From NCBI RefSeq assembly GCF_003668875.1, contig NZ_RAWM01000004.1, positions 1 through 64,000 of the forward strand: 64,000 nt of DNA, in the 5' to 3' direction. Made by a program: the position numbers and the translations under genes. Below the pieces are notes generated by a model that worked only from the letters and a program-made list of their open reading frames with translations, was not told where the DNA came from and did not search any database. Within the stretch, counting starts at the first letter, position 1. Every line of letters begins with the position of its first letter. Shown in pieces: positions 33,581-43,164 of the stretch. The stretch is from Corallococcus interemptor (GTDB lineage: Bacteria; Myxococcota; Myxococcia; Myxococcales; Myxococcaceae).

Positions 33581-34441
33581 ATGAAGCTGGGCGCATGGAT
33601 GGCGGCGATGCTGGTGATGACGACGGGCTGCGCGACCGGATCCCCCACGGGGGCCTGGGTGGCGTCGGATGCCGTGCGCTACCGCTCCGCGTCCCCTCCG
33701 GCCTTCCCGCGCGCCTCGCTGTCCGAGGAGGTGGCGGTCCGCAAGAGCGCCCCTGCGCCGAGCAAGGCCCCGGCTCCGCGCAAGGCGCCGGCGGTGGCGA
33801 AGGCTCCGAAGGCCAAGGCTCCGGCGAAGCCGCGCGTCACGCCCGCGAAGCAGACCGTCGCGGCCCCGGCGCCCCCGGCGAACCCTCGTGAGCGGGTGCT
33901 GGCCACGGCGCGCGGCCTCGTGGGCCAGTCCTCGGTGCAGGTGAACGGCAAGCGCTACCCCGCGGACTGCACGGCGCTCATCGAGGCCACCTACTCCCAG
34001 GCGGGCGTGAAGTTCCGGGGAACGATCAAGCCCGGGGACAACGGCGTCACCGCGATGTACCGCTACGCCCAGGCGAACGGCCGCGTGTACACGAGCGGGC
34101 GTCCCCTTCCGGGCGACCTGGTGTTCTTTCGCGAGACGTATGATCAGAACCGCGACGGCCGGCGCAACGACGGCCTCACCCACGTGGGGCTGGTGGACGG
34201 CGTGGACGCGGACGGCACCGTCACCGTCATCCACCGCGTGAAACGCGGCGTGGTGCGCTACCGGATGAACCTGGCGCGCCCCCACATGGCCCGCGATCCG
34301 AAGACGGGCGAGATCCTCAACGACATGCTGCGAAGCCCCGCCCCCGGCCAGCCGCACGTGCTCACCGGCCAGCTCTTCGCGGCGTTCGGCAGCGTGCTGC
34401 CCTCCGGCCCGGCGAAGCCCGTGGCGGTGGCGGCCCGCTGA
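33581..34441 (+). CDS. NlpC/P60-like lipoprotein (cell-wall amidase or peptidase candidate)
   Basis: 286 residues from ATG 33581. Lipoprotein signal MKLGAWMAAMLVMTTGC, a Lys/Pro/Ala-rich linker (about 45-105), then a papain-like domain with PADCTALIEATYSQAG (nucleophile Cys), GDLVFFRETYDQNRDG and THVGLVDGV (His) and a later IHR. This is the Cys-His order of NlpC/P60 or CHAP enzymes, which cut peptidoglycan stem peptides. The linker would let an outer-membrane-anchored enzyme reach the wall. Convergent with the glycosyltransferase gene. Confidence 0.8.
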   Translation: MKLGAWMAAMLVMTTGCATGSPTGAWVASDAVRYRSASPPAFPRASLSEEVAVRKSAPAPSKAPAPRKAPAVAKAPKAKAPAKPRVTPAKQTVAAPAPPANPRERVLATARGLVGQSSVQVNGKRYPADCTALIEATYSQAGVKFRGTIKPGDNGVTAMYRYAQANGRVYTSGRPLPGDLVFFRETYDQNRDGRRNDGLTHVGLVDGVDADGTVTVIHRVKRGVVRYRMNLARPHMARDPKTGEILNDMLRSPAPGQPHVLTGQLFAAFGSVLPSGPAKPVAVAAR

Positions 34442-34442
34442 A

Positions 34443-34513
34443 AAAGGAAAGCCCGCCGATTCCAGCCGTGCGCTTCCGGAACCAGCCGGAGCGCCGCGCG
34501 GGAACCGGCGGGC
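34443..34513 (-). terminator. Hairpin terminator of the glycosyltransferase gene
   Basis: GCCCGCCG (34451-34458) and CGGCGGGC (34506-34513) pair across a 47-nt interior that itself contains GC-rich complementary stretches. On the minus strand the hairpin is followed by TTTCCTTTTT. The interior is long, so confidence is moderate. Confidence 0.55.
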
Positions 34514-34536
34514 CTGGACTGCAAAGGCGTTGAAGC

Positions 34537-35733
34537 TCAGGTCGACGTGGACGTGGGCACGCGAGCGGTGCGGTCCCACGCGGCGCGCTGCGAGTTGCGC
34601 AGGAAGCGCCAGAAGCCCACGGCGATGGCCGCGTTCATGGTCACGAAGTAGTACGCGATGGACGTGGCCTTCTTCGCCGCGCCGCTCTTGAAGACGCCGG
34701 AGCGGCCCATGTAGGCCAGGGCGTAGAAGCCCAGCTGCGCGCCCAGCGTGAACCGGTAGAACATGCTGTCGAGCAGGAACAGGTTGGCCAGCAGCGCCAG
34801 CGCCATCAGCGCGGGAGCGCACCAGCGCAGCAGCTTGTGCGACCAGAAGGCGAACGCGGCGAAGCCGGCGGTGGGCAGCAGCAGCCCGGGCACGAGGCGC
34901 AGGCTCTGGAAGTTGCCCGCGGCGATGCGCGCGCGCCGGCCGAACTCCTTGCCGTAGTCCTCCGTCGTCTCCTCGTGGGCGACGGCGCCCTCCTCGTAGA
35001 CGACCTTGTAGCCGCTCTCCAGGATGCGCAGCGGAATCACGAAGTCATCCACGATGGTGGACGGCGGCAGCTGCGTGAAGAGCGAGCGGCGGATGGCGTA
35101 GAGGCCGCCGTTGGCGCCCACCACCGCGCCGCGCCGGCCCTCGTACATCTTGATGAGGGACTCGTAGCTCCAGTACGCGCTCTCCTCGTAGTCCTGCTTC
35201 GTGGGGTTGTAGAGGCGCAGCTTGCCGCAGACGGCGCCAACCTCCGGGTCCTCGAAGTGACGGACGATCTTCTGGACCGCGTCCGGGTCGATCATCGTGT
35301 TCGCGTCCGAGAGCAGCACGATGTCGCCGTGCGCGGACGGGATGCAGCGGTTGAGCACCGTCGTCTTGCCGGCGCGCGCCGCGGGCGACAGGCGCACGCG
35401 CGGATCCGTGCACTTCTGCACGATGCCGTCCGTGCCGTCCGTGGAGCCGTCCGAGCCGATGACGACCTCGAAGCGGTCCGCCGGATAGTCCAGCGCCAGG
35501 CTGTTCTTCAGCTTCGACTCGATGCAGTCCGCCTCGTTGTAGGCGGCCACCACCAGACTCACCGAGGGAAGCGGACCGGCCTTGACGCCCGTGCCGGAGG
35601 CCGCACCCGAGCGCATCTTGCGCGCGTTCCGGAAGACCTGGGCCGCGCCCTCCAGGGCGAACAGGCTCAAGGGATAGAGAAAATACGTGTGCACGAGCGC
35701 CAGCGCCGCGCACCAGAAGAAGACCTCCGCCAT
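34537..35733 (-). CDS. Membrane family 2 glycosyltransferase
   Basis: 398 residues from ATG 35733, preceded by GGGAGGTGG. One N-terminal membrane helix leads to a GT-A domain: VSLVVAAYNEADCIE, VVIGSDGSTDGT, LLSDANTMIDPDA (D-x-N variant of D-x-D), VDDFVIPLRILESGY and the acceptor-side RRARIAAGNFQSL (Q/R-x-x-R-x-x-G-N, the GT2 variant of Q-x-x-R-W). Three to four membrane helices end the protein. Resembles cellulose-synthase-like enzymes such as BcsA/IcaA relatives. The gene stands alone on its strand. Confidence 0.87.
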   Translation of the reverse strand: MAEVFFWCAALALVHTYFLYPLSLFALEGAAQVFRNARKMRSGAASGTGVKAGPLPSVSLVVAAYNEADCIESKLKNSLALDYPADRFEVVIGSDGSTDGTDGIVQKCTDPRVRLSPAARAGKTTVLNRCIPSAHGDIVLLSDANTMIDPDAVQKIVRHFEDPEVGAVCGKLRLYNPTKQDYEESAYWSYESLIKMYEGRRGAVVGANGGLYAIRRSLFTQLPPSTIVDDFVIPLRILESGYKVVYEEGAVAHEETTEDYGKEFGRRARIAAGNFQSLRLVPGLLLPTAGFAAFAFWSHKLLRWCAPALMALALLANLFLLDSMFYRFTLGAQLGFYALAYMGRSGVFKSGAAKKATSIAYYFVTMNAAIAVGFWRFLRNSQRAAWDRTARVPTSTST

Positions 35734-35843
35734 CGACCACCCTCCCAAACCCGAGTCCTCGACGCCCGTGGACAAAGCAAGGCGCGTGCCTGGACGTTCA
35801 GAGGGACTTCAGGGCGAGAGAGCCAGCGAGCCCCCGGGACGGA

Positions 35844-35858
35844 CTGGAGTTTCTCCAG
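35844..35858. repeat. Short perfect hairpin CTGGAG-TTT-CTCCAG in an intergenic gap
   Basis: A 6-bp stem with a 3-nt loop, between the zinc-ribbon gene stop (35888) and the glycosyltransferase start (35733) on the minus strand. No T-run follows on that strand, so a processing or weak attenuation signal is possible but unproven. Confidence 0.3.
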
Positions 35859-35887
35859 GGTGATACGGAGGTGATCCGGTCAACGTT

Positions 35888-37789
35888 TCAGGGCGAGGCC
35901 TCGGCGGCGGGCGTCTGGGCGAGCATCCGCTTCGCCAGGTCGTGCTTGGGGTTGAGCGCCACCACCTCGTCCAGCAGCGTCCGGGCCGTGTCCGGATCCC
36001 CCTGGCGGATGGCCAGCCGGGCGCCCAGGACGTAGGCGCGCAGCAGGAGCCGATCCTGTGAGCGCAGCGCACCCAGCTCCTCGGAGACGGCCTTGAGGGT
36101 GGCGGCGGGCGAGCCGGAGCTGAGGGCGTATTCGGCGCGGGCCAGCACGCTCCAGGCGGGAGTGGGCTCCACCTGGCGCAGGCGCTCCGCGAGGGCCAGC
36201 GCGTTGGAGGCACCGGTCACCGAGGCATGGAGGGCCTGGGCCTTGAGGCGCGAGGCGACGGTGGCGGCGGGCTCCACGTCCGGAGCGGCCCGCAGCGTCT
36301 CCACCAGCGCGTCGAACTCCTTGCGCCGCGCGGCGATGTCGGTGCGCAGCGGCTGCATTTCGCGCTCGAGCGCGCTCATCTCCAGGCGAAGCGCGCGCGC
36401 CTCACCCATCCACTGCGGCGACGCCTTCGCGGCGGTGACGTCGTCCGCCTGGCGCTTGAGGGCATCCGCCTGGATGCGCAGCCGGTCGAACTCCGCGTGC
36501 AGGTCGGACAGCTGGAGGGCGTGGGCCACGGCCAGCTCGGCCTGGACCTCGGCGTACTTCGGGTGCGCGGTGGCCAGGGCCTTGAGGCTCTGGATGGCCA
36601 GTTCGCGCGAGGCCGCATCGTCGAGGCGCAGGCTCCGCACGGCCGCCTCCTTCTTCGACACGGCCTCCACGGGCATGGCGGAGTTGCGGTCGCGGAACGC
36701 GGGATAGGCCAGGTACCCGGCCAGGACGATGCCCGCGAGCACCGCGAGCACGAGGAGCACCCGGCTCAGCGTGGAAGCGCGCCGCGCGCCGTCCTCGATG
36801 ACCATGGGCGCCGGGCGGGAGGAGGCGCCGAGCAGTTCTGGAGGAAGGTCGCCGGAGGGCCTGCGGGGAGGAATCGGCCGGTCCAGCCCGCCTCCGAGCA
36901 GCGACGCATTGGGATCCGGCGCCGCGCTCTTGGAGGGCTCGGTGCGGGCAAAGGGCGCGTCGTCATCGGGCAGGGAGACGGTCGAGGTCGGAGAGGAGGT
37001 CGCCCAGGGACTGGCGTCATGGCCTTCCGGAACGAGCCTGGCTCGCGAGCCGCTGGCCGCCGACCACGGCGGATCCGCGGGGTCGCCCGAAGGAGAGATG
37101 TTCTCGAAGGACCGGGAGGGAGCACTGGGCTCCGAAGCCGCACCAAACGCACGCGTCGAACCCGTGCCCGCATCGGCGGCAGGGTCCGGCACCGCGCCGA
37201 ACGCACGCGTCGCTCCCCCACCCTCCGCCACGGGCCCACGCGCTGAAGCACCGGGCTCCGCGATCCGGAACGAACCCGAGGACGACGCGGAGACCGCGCC
37301 GAACGCGCGCGTCGTCGCGCCAGGAGCCGCGCCCGGCGCAGGCGGCTGGACCGGAGGCGCCCCGGCAGGAGCAGGAGCCCCCACCGCCCCGAAGGCCCGC
37401 GTCGAGCCCATCGCCGCCGGAGGCTGCGCACCGGGAGAGACTGGCGCGATGGACGGAGGCGGAGGAATCACGCCGGACGAAGCCAGCGCCCCCGACGGGG
37501 GCGTGGGCTGCGGAACGAACGACCCGGACGCCGTCGTCGATCCCGCGAACAGGTTCGTGGACTTCAGGCTGGAAGCGCCTTCACCGCCGAAGATCTGCGT
37601 GGACGATTGGCCGCCGGTCCGTTCTCCCCCACCCGCCGGAGGAATCTTCGGAGCGGGAGCCATGACGCCGTTGGGCGAAGCCATGAACACGTGGCCACAC
37701 CGCGTGCACTGCACCGAAGCGCCGCTGGGCGGCAGGAGTCGGGCATCCAACGCGTACTGCATCGAGCAATTCGGGCAGGAGAGCTGCAC
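35888..37789 (-). CDS. Zinc-ribbon, disordered-repeat, membrane and TPR-like protein
   Basis: 633 residues from GTG 37789. An MJ0042-type zinc ribbon (CPNC...CTRC, about 5-35) is followed by a low-complexity Pro/Ala/Gly region carrying four copies of a [S/T/A]-T-R-A-F-G-A motif. A single membrane helix (VLLVLAVLAGIVLAGYLAY, about residue 345) leads to a helical, coiled-coil/TPR-like C-terminus. Zinc-ribbon/membrane proteins like this are common in myxobacteria and function is unknown. The cytoplasmic zinc end and the helical end would lie on opposite sides of the membrane. It starts 10 bp after the comEA-like gene, so the two are probably co-transcribed. Confidence 0.78.
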   Translation of the reverse strand: MQLSCPNCSMQYALDARLLPPSGASVQCTRCGHVFMASPNGVMAPAPKIPPAGGGERTGGQSSTQIFGGEGASSLKSTNLFAGSTTASGSFVPQPTPPSGALASSGVIPPPPSIAPVSPGAQPPAAMGSTRAFGAVGAPAPAGAPPVQPPAPGAAPGATTRAFGAVSASSSGSFRIAEPGASARGPVAEGGGATRAFGAVPDPAADAGTGSTRAFGAASEPSAPSRSFENISPSGDPADPPWSAASGSRARLVPEGHDASPWATSSPTSTVSLPDDDAPFARTEPSKSAAPDPNASLLGGGLDRPIPPRRPSGDLPPELLGASSRPAPMVIEDGARRASTLSRVLLVLAVLAGIVLAGYLAYPAFRDRNSAMPVEAVSKKEAAVRSLRLDDAASRELAIQSLKALATAHPKYAEVQAELAVAHALQLSDLHAEFDRLRIQADALKRQADDVTAAKASPQWMGEARALRLEMSALEREMQPLRTDIAARRKEFDALVETLRAAPDVEPAATVASRLKAQALHASVTGASNALALAERLRQVEPTPAWSVLARAEYALSSGSPAATLKAVSEELGALRSQDRLLLRAYVLGARLAIRQGDPDTARTLLDEVVALNPKHDLAKRMLAQTPAAEASP

Positions 37790-37798
37790 CGGCCGTGC

Positions 37799-38179
37799 TT
37801 ACCACACGCTCCCAGGAGGCGCCGCCGCGTCCAGCACGGTGGCTGCCCGAAGGGTCTCCAACTTGGCAGCACCCACGCCGGGCACCGCGTCCACGTCCTC
37901 CCAGGAGGAGAACCGGCCCTGCTCCTCGCGAGCGGCGACCAGCCGTTTGGCCAGGTCACGGCCTACACCGGGCAGCAGGGCCAGCTCGGACTCGGAGGCC
38001 GCGTTGAGGTCCAGCTTGAGCCCCAGCGCGAGCGCCCGAGCCCCCGTGGGCACCGTCCCCGGCCCACAGGTGGCAAGCCCCGCGGAATCCAGCCGCACGG
38101 ACTCCGGAGGGCAGTCGAGCGCCGGCCGCGAATCCGGCCACCGCGCCCGGGCCGTGAAGCCCAGGGCGAGCAGCCCCAA
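37799..38179 (-). CDS. ComEA-like helix-hairpin-helix protein
   Basis: 126 residues from TTG 38179; the frame continues to a CTG at 38221. A helix-hairpin-helix DNA-binding domain fills the C-terminal 70 residues: LDLNAASESELALLPGVGRDLAKRLVAAREEQGRF and VDAVPGVGAAKLETL. The N-terminal GLLALGF looks like the end of a signal or anchor; extending to the CTG gives [22 protein letters not shown], a more complete hydrophobic leader whose start would overlap the lysC stop. ComEA-type proteins bind incoming DNA in the periplasm. No other competence genes are nearby. Confidence 0.75.
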   Translation of the reverse strand: MGLLALGFTARARWPDSRPALDCPPESVRLDSAGLATCGPGTVPTGARALALGLKLDLNAASESELALLPGVGRDLAKRLVAAREEQGRFSSWEDVDAVPGVGAAKLETLRAATVLDAAAPPGSVW

Positions 38180-38217
38180 GGACAGCGCCGCGAGCGCGGA
38201 CGTGCGCCCGAACCGCC

Positions 38218-39495
<1,278 letters not shown>

Positions 39496-39640
39496 GAGGT
39501 TTGCGACCTCCCTGCACGGACGGGCGCAGGCTATATGGGCGCCGGGGCCTGGGTGTAAAGGGCCCTCAACCTGCCTGCCGCGAATCCGCTAGCCTTCGTG
39601 GCCCAACGATTCCAAGCCGCATTCCCGGAGTAGCCAGAAC

Positions 39641-41167
39641 ATGTCCCGCCCCCGCCTCCTCATCGATGGTGACACCCTGAAGCTGGAGGAGATCCTCCAG
39701 GTCTCCCGCCACGAAGTCACGGTGGAGCTCGCCCCCGAAGCCGCGCAGCGGGTGCAGGCCTCCCGTGCGCTGGTGGACCGGGTGGCGGCCGGAGACACGC
39801 CCTCCTACGGCATCAACACGGGCTTCGGCACGCTGGCGGAGGTGCGAATCGACCGGAAGGACCTGCGCGACCTGCAGCGGAACCTCATCCTGTCGCACGC
39901 CTGTGGCGTGGGAAATCCCCTGCCCCTGCCGGAAGCGCGCGTGCTCCTGCTGCTCAGGGCCAACGTGCTGGCGAAGGGCTTCAGCGGCATCCGGATGGAG
40001 ACGCTGCAGCTGGCCATCGCCATGTTGAACAAGGACGTGGTGCCGGTGGTCCCCGAGCGCGGAAGCGTGGGCGCGTCCGGAGACCTGGCCCCGCTGGCGC
40101 ACCTGGCGCTGGTGCTGATTGGCGAGGGCGAGGCGTTCTTCGAGGGCGTGCGGATGCCGTCGAAGCAGGCGCTGGAGAAGGCGGGCCTGAAGCCGGTGGT
40201 GCTGGAGGCGAAGGAGGGCCTGACGCTGATCAACGGCACGCAGGCGATGTGCGCGGTGGGCACGCTGACGCAGCTGCGGGCGGAGCTGCTGGCGGACGTG
40301 GCGGACATCGCGGGAGCGATGACGGTGGAGGGCCTGCTGGGCAGCCACAAGCCGTTCCTGCCGGAGATCCACGCGGTGCGTCCGCACGCGGGCCAGAAGG
40401 CGGTGGCGGAGCACCTGCGCCGGATTCTCAAGGGCAGCGAGCTGGTGGAGACGCACGTCAACTGCAGCAAGGTGCAGGACCCGTACAGCCTCCGGTGCAT
40501 CCCGCAGGTGCACGGCTCGGCGCGAGAGGGCCTGGCGTTCGCGCGTCGCATCCTGGAGGTGGAGGTGAACAGCGGGACGGACAACCCGCTGGTGTTCCCG
40601 GACACGGGGAACATCATCTCCGGAGGCAACTTCCACGGTCAGCCCATCTCGCTGGCCATGGACGTGGTGGCCATGTCCCTGACGCAGCTGTCTTCAATCA
40701 GTGAGCGGCGAGTGGAGCAGATGGTGAACCCGAGCCTCTCGGGTCTGCCCGCGTTCCTGGCGAAGAACAGCGGGTTGAACAGCGGGTTCATGATCGCCCA
40801 GGTGACCGCGGCGGCCCTGGTAGCCGAGTCGCGAATCCTGAGCCACCCGGCATCGGTGGACAGCATCCCCTCCTCCGCAGGCCGCGAGGACCACGTGTCC
40901 ATGGGCATGACGGCGGCGCTGAAGGGCCGTCAGGTGTCGGAATTCGCGCGTTCGTGTCTGGCCATTGAGCTGCTGGTCGCGGCGCAGGCGCTGGACTTCC
41001 GTCAGCCGGTGAAGCCCGGCAAGGGCGTCCTGGCGGCGTACGAGCTGATCCGCGCCAAGGTTCCGCACATGGACCGCGACCGCGAACTGCATCACGACAT
41101 CACTGCGGTCACGGCACTGGTGGAGTCCGGGGCGATCCGTGAGGCGGTGCAAAATGCCTCTCAATAA
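39641..41167 (+). CDS. hutH: Histidine ammonia-lyase
   Basis: 508 residues. It deaminates histidine to urocanate. The MIO-forming ASG (145-147) lies in [18 protein letters not shown]56 in SYGINTGFG and the central NGTQAM and SGTDNPLVF elements are typical. Full length (about 505-510 usual). ATG 39641 has CGGAG upstream. The last codons (AVQNASQ) run straight into AT-rich DNA, and a second, degraded copy of the last ~390 bp lies at about 45748-46150, so this gene's 3' end marks the left edge of an island. No other hut genes are in the window. Confidence 0.95.
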   Translation: MSRPRLLIDGDTLKLEEILQVSRHEVTVELAPEAAQRVQASRALVDRVAAGDTPSYGINTGFGTLAEVRIDRKDLRDLQRNLILSHACGVGNPLPLPEARVLLLLRANVLAKGFSGIRMETLQLAIAMLNKDVVPVVPERGSVGASGDLAPLAHLALVLIGEGEAFFEGVRMPSKQALEKAGLKPVVLEAKEGLTLINGTQAMCAVGTLTQLRAELLADVADIAGAMTVEGLLGSHKPFLPEIHAVRPHAGQKAVAEHLRRILKGSELVETHVNCSKVQDPYSLRCIPQVHGSAREGLAFARRILEVEVNSGTDNPLVFPDTGNIISGGNFHGQPISLAMDVVAMSLTQLSSISERRVEQMVNPSLSGLPAFLAKNSGLNSGFMIAQVTAAALVAESRILSHPASVDSIPSSAGREDHVSMGMTAALKGRQVSEFARSCLAIELLVAAQALDFRQPVKPGKGVLAAYELIRAKVPHMDRDRELHHDITAVTALVESGAIREAVQNASQ

Positions 41168-41226
41168 TCTCTATCTGCCACTTTTGAAAACCACCCAACA
41201 AAACACCACTCACTCAGGCCCCTGGA

Positions 41227-42414
41227 ATGAAACACCAATCCACATCAATCTGCATCGGGTGCGCAAAGCACCCGATCCTCAAGGAATTCATTAAGTCCCA
41301 CGGGAGAAGAGGCCCACGCTGCGCAGTCTGTGGGCAAAGGGACTCAACCACATCCTCCCCCAAAAACACAAAACACCTATCAATGCTCATTCGAGCACTG
41401 GTGCGCACCCACTATTCAGAATGGGAATACAATCCCCACTGGGGCGGCGACGATATCACCACTCTCCTCCAAAAAGAAAACCCAATCATAAAAACCAAAA
41501 CAGCAAAGAAAAACACTCGCGATCCTCTTGAAGTCGAATCATTTCTGGTCGATTCAATCTTCTCAAATCCCTACCCGGCCGCAGATCAGGGCATCTCCAT
41601 CTATGCAGGGTACGACAAAGAGGGAAACCAATTAAGACTACTCCAGTCACTAGCAACCCACGACTCCCCGCTGCTTAAGAAAATAGAAATCAAGCTTGAA
41701 AGCGAAAACTATTTCCAACCGGAAATAGAGCTAAAAAAGCATCTACGAGCGCTTGAAGGCTCCATCGAAACCTTTGTTCAGCCAAAGACCATTTTCTATC
41801 GCGCTCGAATCGGTATTGCCGGCGAATACTTTCGGCCAGCGCTCTCCGAGTGGACCCCTTCGATCCGCTACAGGCCACACCAAAGCAAAGAAATCAAAAA
41901 CCCTCCACCACCCCAAGCCTCGGCAGGCAGAGCAAATAGAACAGGCGTGTCGTTCTTCTACGTAGCCTCAGACGAAACCACTGCGGCATCAGAGGTTCGA
42001 CCGCATCCAGGCCACCGCGTTTCAATTGGCAGTTTCGAGGCAACCAAAGCCCTTCGCATTGCGGACTTCGGCCGAACAAACATCATTGATTCGTGTCTTA
42101 GCGAAAGGACTTTGGCCCTTTATCATTTGGCCCACTCAATAGATCGAGCACTAAGCATGCCGATCCCTCCGGAAGACCAAAAAAGGTACACCTCGACACA
42201 ATTGATTGCCGACATTATTCGGCGACAGAGCTTTGATGGAATCAGATACAAAAGCTCCCTGAGCTCCGGAACGAACATCTGTTTTTTCTCATCCGAACAT
42301 CTTCGCGAGCTTGAGAACCGAGGAAAAGTGCTTCAGGTCAAAGCTCTCCATTATGAGCTCCAGCCAGCCAATACTTTGATCACGCCCGGCGATGACGACG
42401 TAAAGCTACAATAG
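41227..42414 (+). CDS. Zinc-finger RES-domain protein (putative NAD-cleaving effector)
   Basis: 395 residues, in DNA clearly AT-richer than its neighbours. N-terminal C9-x2-C12...C32-x2-C35 looks like a zinc ribbon. The middle (about 45-180) is helical. The C-terminal half is RES-like: TIFYRARIG (R192/R194), GVSFFYVASDETTAASEVRP (Y245, E256), SIGSFEATKALRIADF, and a Ser/Gly-rich YKSSLSSGTN (341-350). RES toxins such as MbcT phosphorolyse NAD, and others ADP-ribosylate targets. No antitoxin lies upstream, so it is more likely an effector of a defence module than one half of a classic toxin-antitoxin pair. First gene of the island behind hutH. Confidence 0.78.
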   Translation: MKHQSTSICIGCAKHPILKEFIKSHGRRGPRCAVCGQRDSTTSSPKNTKHLSMLIRALVRTHYSEWEYNPHWGGDDITTLLQKENPIIKTKTAKKNTRDPLEVESFLVDSIFSNPYPAADQGISIYAGYDKEGNQLRLLQSLATHDSPLLKKIEIKLESENYFQPEIELKKHLRALEGSIETFVQPKTIFYRARIGIAGEYFRPALSEWTPSIRYRPHQSKEIKNPPPPQASAGRANRTGVSFFYVASDETTAASEVRPHPGHRVSIGSFEATKALRIADFGRTNIIDSCLSERTLALYHLAHSIDRALSMPIPPEDQKRYTSTQLIADIIRRQSFDGIRYKSSLSSGTNICFFSSEHLRELENRGKVLQVKALHYELQPANTLITPGDDDVKLQ

Positions 42415-42512
42415 CCTTACACCCATTCAGCAAGCATCACAGCAGGAGATAGCCTTCAGAGAGCGGCGGCGCTGCCGTGGGGGGAGAATAAGGCCACGCG
42501 CGCTTGGGGACG

Positions 42513-42541
42513 CCGATCCCTGGGCTCTACTGAGGGATCGG
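42513..42541. repeat. Inverted repeat CCGATCCCT/AGGGATCGG
   Basis: A perfect 9-bp inverted repeat (42513-42521 and 42533-42541) with an 11-nt spacer, about 100 bp past the RES stop. No T-run follows in the plus direction. It could be a transcription terminator lacking U's or the end of a decayed insertion sequence. Confidence 0.35.
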
Positions 42542-42637
42542 TGCATAGCAGGTTATTGAAAAGTAACCATCCGGCCAGTGACGTGTCGGGACGCTTGAAG
42601 GCAGGCCCTGGCCGCGGGCCGCTACGCCGGCAATCCC

Positions 42638-42926
42638 TCACGGCACGTCGTTGGCCGGACGGTTACGAGCCCGGAGCTCCACCACCAGTTCCTTCAGGCG
42701 CTCAAGCTGCGCGACGAACTTCCCCGAATGGGGGGAAGTTCCTACCTCTGCTAGGGCGGGCAGAACGTACCCGGTTTTCCGGTAGCGCCCGCCGCAAGAC
42801 TCGGTTGACCCTGGCCATTCCAATGCCCAGCAAGTGAGCAATCTGTCCGTACGTCATTCCCTCTTCCTGGAAGGCCCGAACGATGGCCCGCTGCAGCTTC
42901 TCTGTAGTGGGGTGTCCTTCGCTCAT
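42638..42926 (-). pseudogene. IS630-like transposase N-terminus, frameshifted remnant
   Basis: Two overlapping minus-strand frames join into one N-terminal region. The upstream frame gives a helix-turn-helix (KLQRAIVRAFQEEGMTYGQIAHLLGIG then MARVNRVLRR); the sequence continues in another frame as RYRKTGYVLPAL...KFVAQLERLKELVVELRARN. IS630/Tc1-type transposases start with this HTH plus R-Y-R-x-T-G-x-V-x-P segment. The catalytic DDE part is gone. A perfect 10-bp inverted repeat (GAACTTCCCC/GGGGAAGTTC) lies inside. Evidence that a mobile element once sat in the island. Confidence 0.6.
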
Positions 42927-43100
42927 CCTCCAGCAAGATCATCCCGGCGGGATCGCGTCAGGTGCACCTTGCGTCAGGCCCCATCAACGTGGGTTGCACC
43001 TCGGCTACGCAAGGCCACTCGCCCCTGAAGTTTGCGGCCTGATTCCGTCACTACCTCCAACGCTTTCAGCCATGCTGAACTTTGTGCCGGCAACCGACGT

Positions 43101-43128
43101 TTTCCGCACTCGCCAGGTCATATATACT
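43101..43128 (+). promoter_or_regulatory. Promoter candidate for the helicase-nuclease gene
   Basis: TATACT at 43123-43128, inside the AT-rich TCATATATACTCG, with TTTCCG at 43101-43106 as a weak -35 at 16 bp spacing. It lies 36 bp before ATG 43165, which carries AAGAGGAA as ribosome binding site. Confidence 0.35.
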
Positions 43129-43164
43129 CGTTCGGGCAGTCCACGTAAAAAGACAAGAGGAACA

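Larger units (their letters stand above)
42415..43164. other. Intergenic region with IS remnant and inverted repeats
   Basis: 750 bp between the RES gene and the helicase gene. It holds the broken transposase (42638-42926), a 9-bp inverted repeat (42513-42521/42533-42541) and a 10-bp inverted repeat (42716-42725/42732-42741). An AT-rich promoter-like TATACT sits at 43123-43128 about 35 bp before the helicase start. Composition shifts between GC-rich (remnant) and AT-rich (flanks), consistent with a mosaic. Confidence 0.55.

Noticed and set aside
39641..41167. Perfect short att sites flanking the island
   Set aside because: The boundaries share a ~390-bp imperfect duplication rather than a short identical core; without an integrase gene a site-specific mechanism is not shown.
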